Shown piece after piece: positions 14,987-15,230 of a stretch of DNA of 15,230 bases. Position 1 is the first letter of the stretch. Each line of letters starts with the position of its first letter. The notes below the pieces were generated by a model. It did not search any database. It was not told where the DNA came from and worked only from the letters and a program-made list of their open reading frames with translations. Source of the stretch: UBA3910 sp964626065 (lineage in GTDB: Bacteria; Bacillota; Limnochordia; Darwinibacteriales; Darwinibacteriaceae); NCBI GenBank assembly GCA_964626065.1, contig CAZVDE010000039.1, positions 1-15,230 of the forward strand, given 5' to 3'. The translations under genes were made by a program, and so were the position numbers.

Positions 14987-15230
14987 TTATTCAAATATTA
15001 CCTTAGCCGTGGCGGTCGAATCCTTAGTGCCCACAACGACGATCTCCAATGTCCACTCCTTGCCCTTTAACACCTCGTCGTACTGTTCCGAATTAAGATC
15101 GCTGATCTCGTCCAGGGGAATGGAACCGATAGCCTGCGTATGGCCGACACCGGGAAGAACGGGGATTTTCTTATTCTCTAAATCAAACGTCTTGGTAACC
15201 TTTTCGTCCCCTTCTTCATCCATTAAAGTA
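14987..15230 (-). CDS. C-terminal end of an unrecognised protein (partial, runs off the window)
   Basis: The reading frame is open to the right edge of the window and ends in TAA at 14987-14989. An in-frame ATG lies at 15223-15221, but only TACTTTA precedes it, with no Shine-Dalgarno sequence, and the codons before it stay open (Thr, Leu). I therefore read this as the tail of a longer gene, not a complete 78-residue protein. The visible part begins acidic (MDEEGDEKV) and alternates polar and hydrophobic residues, ending EWTLEIVVVGTKDSTATAKVIFE-like; the last 25 residues look like two beta strands, as in a beta-sandwich domain. There is no membrane segment or cysteine. The gene is closed by the terminator at 14929-14962, so it is probably transcribed separately from the HD-domain gene that follows. 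I do not recognise the family. Confidence 0.55.
   Translation of the reverse strand, partial: TLMDEEGDEKVTKTFDLENKKIPVLPGVGHTQAIGSIPLDEISDLNSEQYDEVLKGKEWTLEIVVVGTKDSTATAKVIFE

Noticed and set aside
14881..14994. Longer HD-protein frame extending to 14994
   Set aside because: It would run through the intrinsic terminator and upstream region; ATG 14880 has a strong ribosome-binding site and fits the domain.
1..15230. tRNA, rRNA, riboswitch or insertion sequence
   Set aside because: No cloverleaf, conserved rRNA stretch, recognisable riboswitch core, transposase gene or terminal inverted repeats were seen; genes fill the window with no gap over 300 bases.

Overview
The window carries eleven genes, all on the minus strand, so transcription runs from high to low coordinates. 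Two features point to a diderm (two-membrane) bacterium. A predicted secreted beta-barrel protein ends in the terminal-Phe pattern of outer-membrane barrels, and it sits beside a LolA-like periplasmic protein and an MMPL/RND pump. Strong AAGGAGG or AAAGGGG ribosome-binding sites, frequent GTG/TTG starts and tight ATGA junctions would fit an outer-membrane-bearing Bacillota lineage (for example Limnochordia- or Negativicutes-like). That placement is an inference; there is no rRNA or other phylogenetic marker here.

Layout in transcription order. (1) 15230-14987: the C-terminal end of an unrecognised gene, closed by a strong rho-independent terminator at 14929-14962. (2) 14880-8586: a DNA-maintenance run of an HD-domain phosphohydrolase, sbcD, sbcC (ATGA overlap with sbcD), and a plasmid pRiA4b ORF-3-like protein with a large extra C-terminal region. 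(3) 8548-3611: a regulated envelope-transport unit made of a TetR repressor, an MMPL/RND pump, a LolA-like outer-membrane lipoprotein-sorting protein and a DUF1302-like barrel, ended by a hairpin terminator at 3611-3637. (4) 3477-6: an unrecognised 403-residue protein and a large lipoprotein with fourteen WD40 repeats, readable as two seven-bladed propellers or one continuous array.

The most informative region is the control of the transport unit. The tetR gene has a clear promoter (TTGACA, 17 bp, TAAAGT) followed at the expected transcription start by the palindrome TGAGGTTTACCTCA. A perfect 18-bp palindrome, TGAGTGAGGCCTCACTCA, lies just upstream of the pump gene inside a plausible promoter spacer. 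The shared TGAGG/CCTCA half-sites suggest that one TetR protein controls both its own gene and the export operon. The pump, LolA-like protein and barrel could together span the inner membrane, periplasm and outer membrane. By analogy with MMPL/DUF1329/DUF1302 clusters in Gram-negative bacteria, I infer a hydrophobic or lipid-like cargo. The WD40 lipoprotein downstream may be a separate unit or an accessory of the same system.
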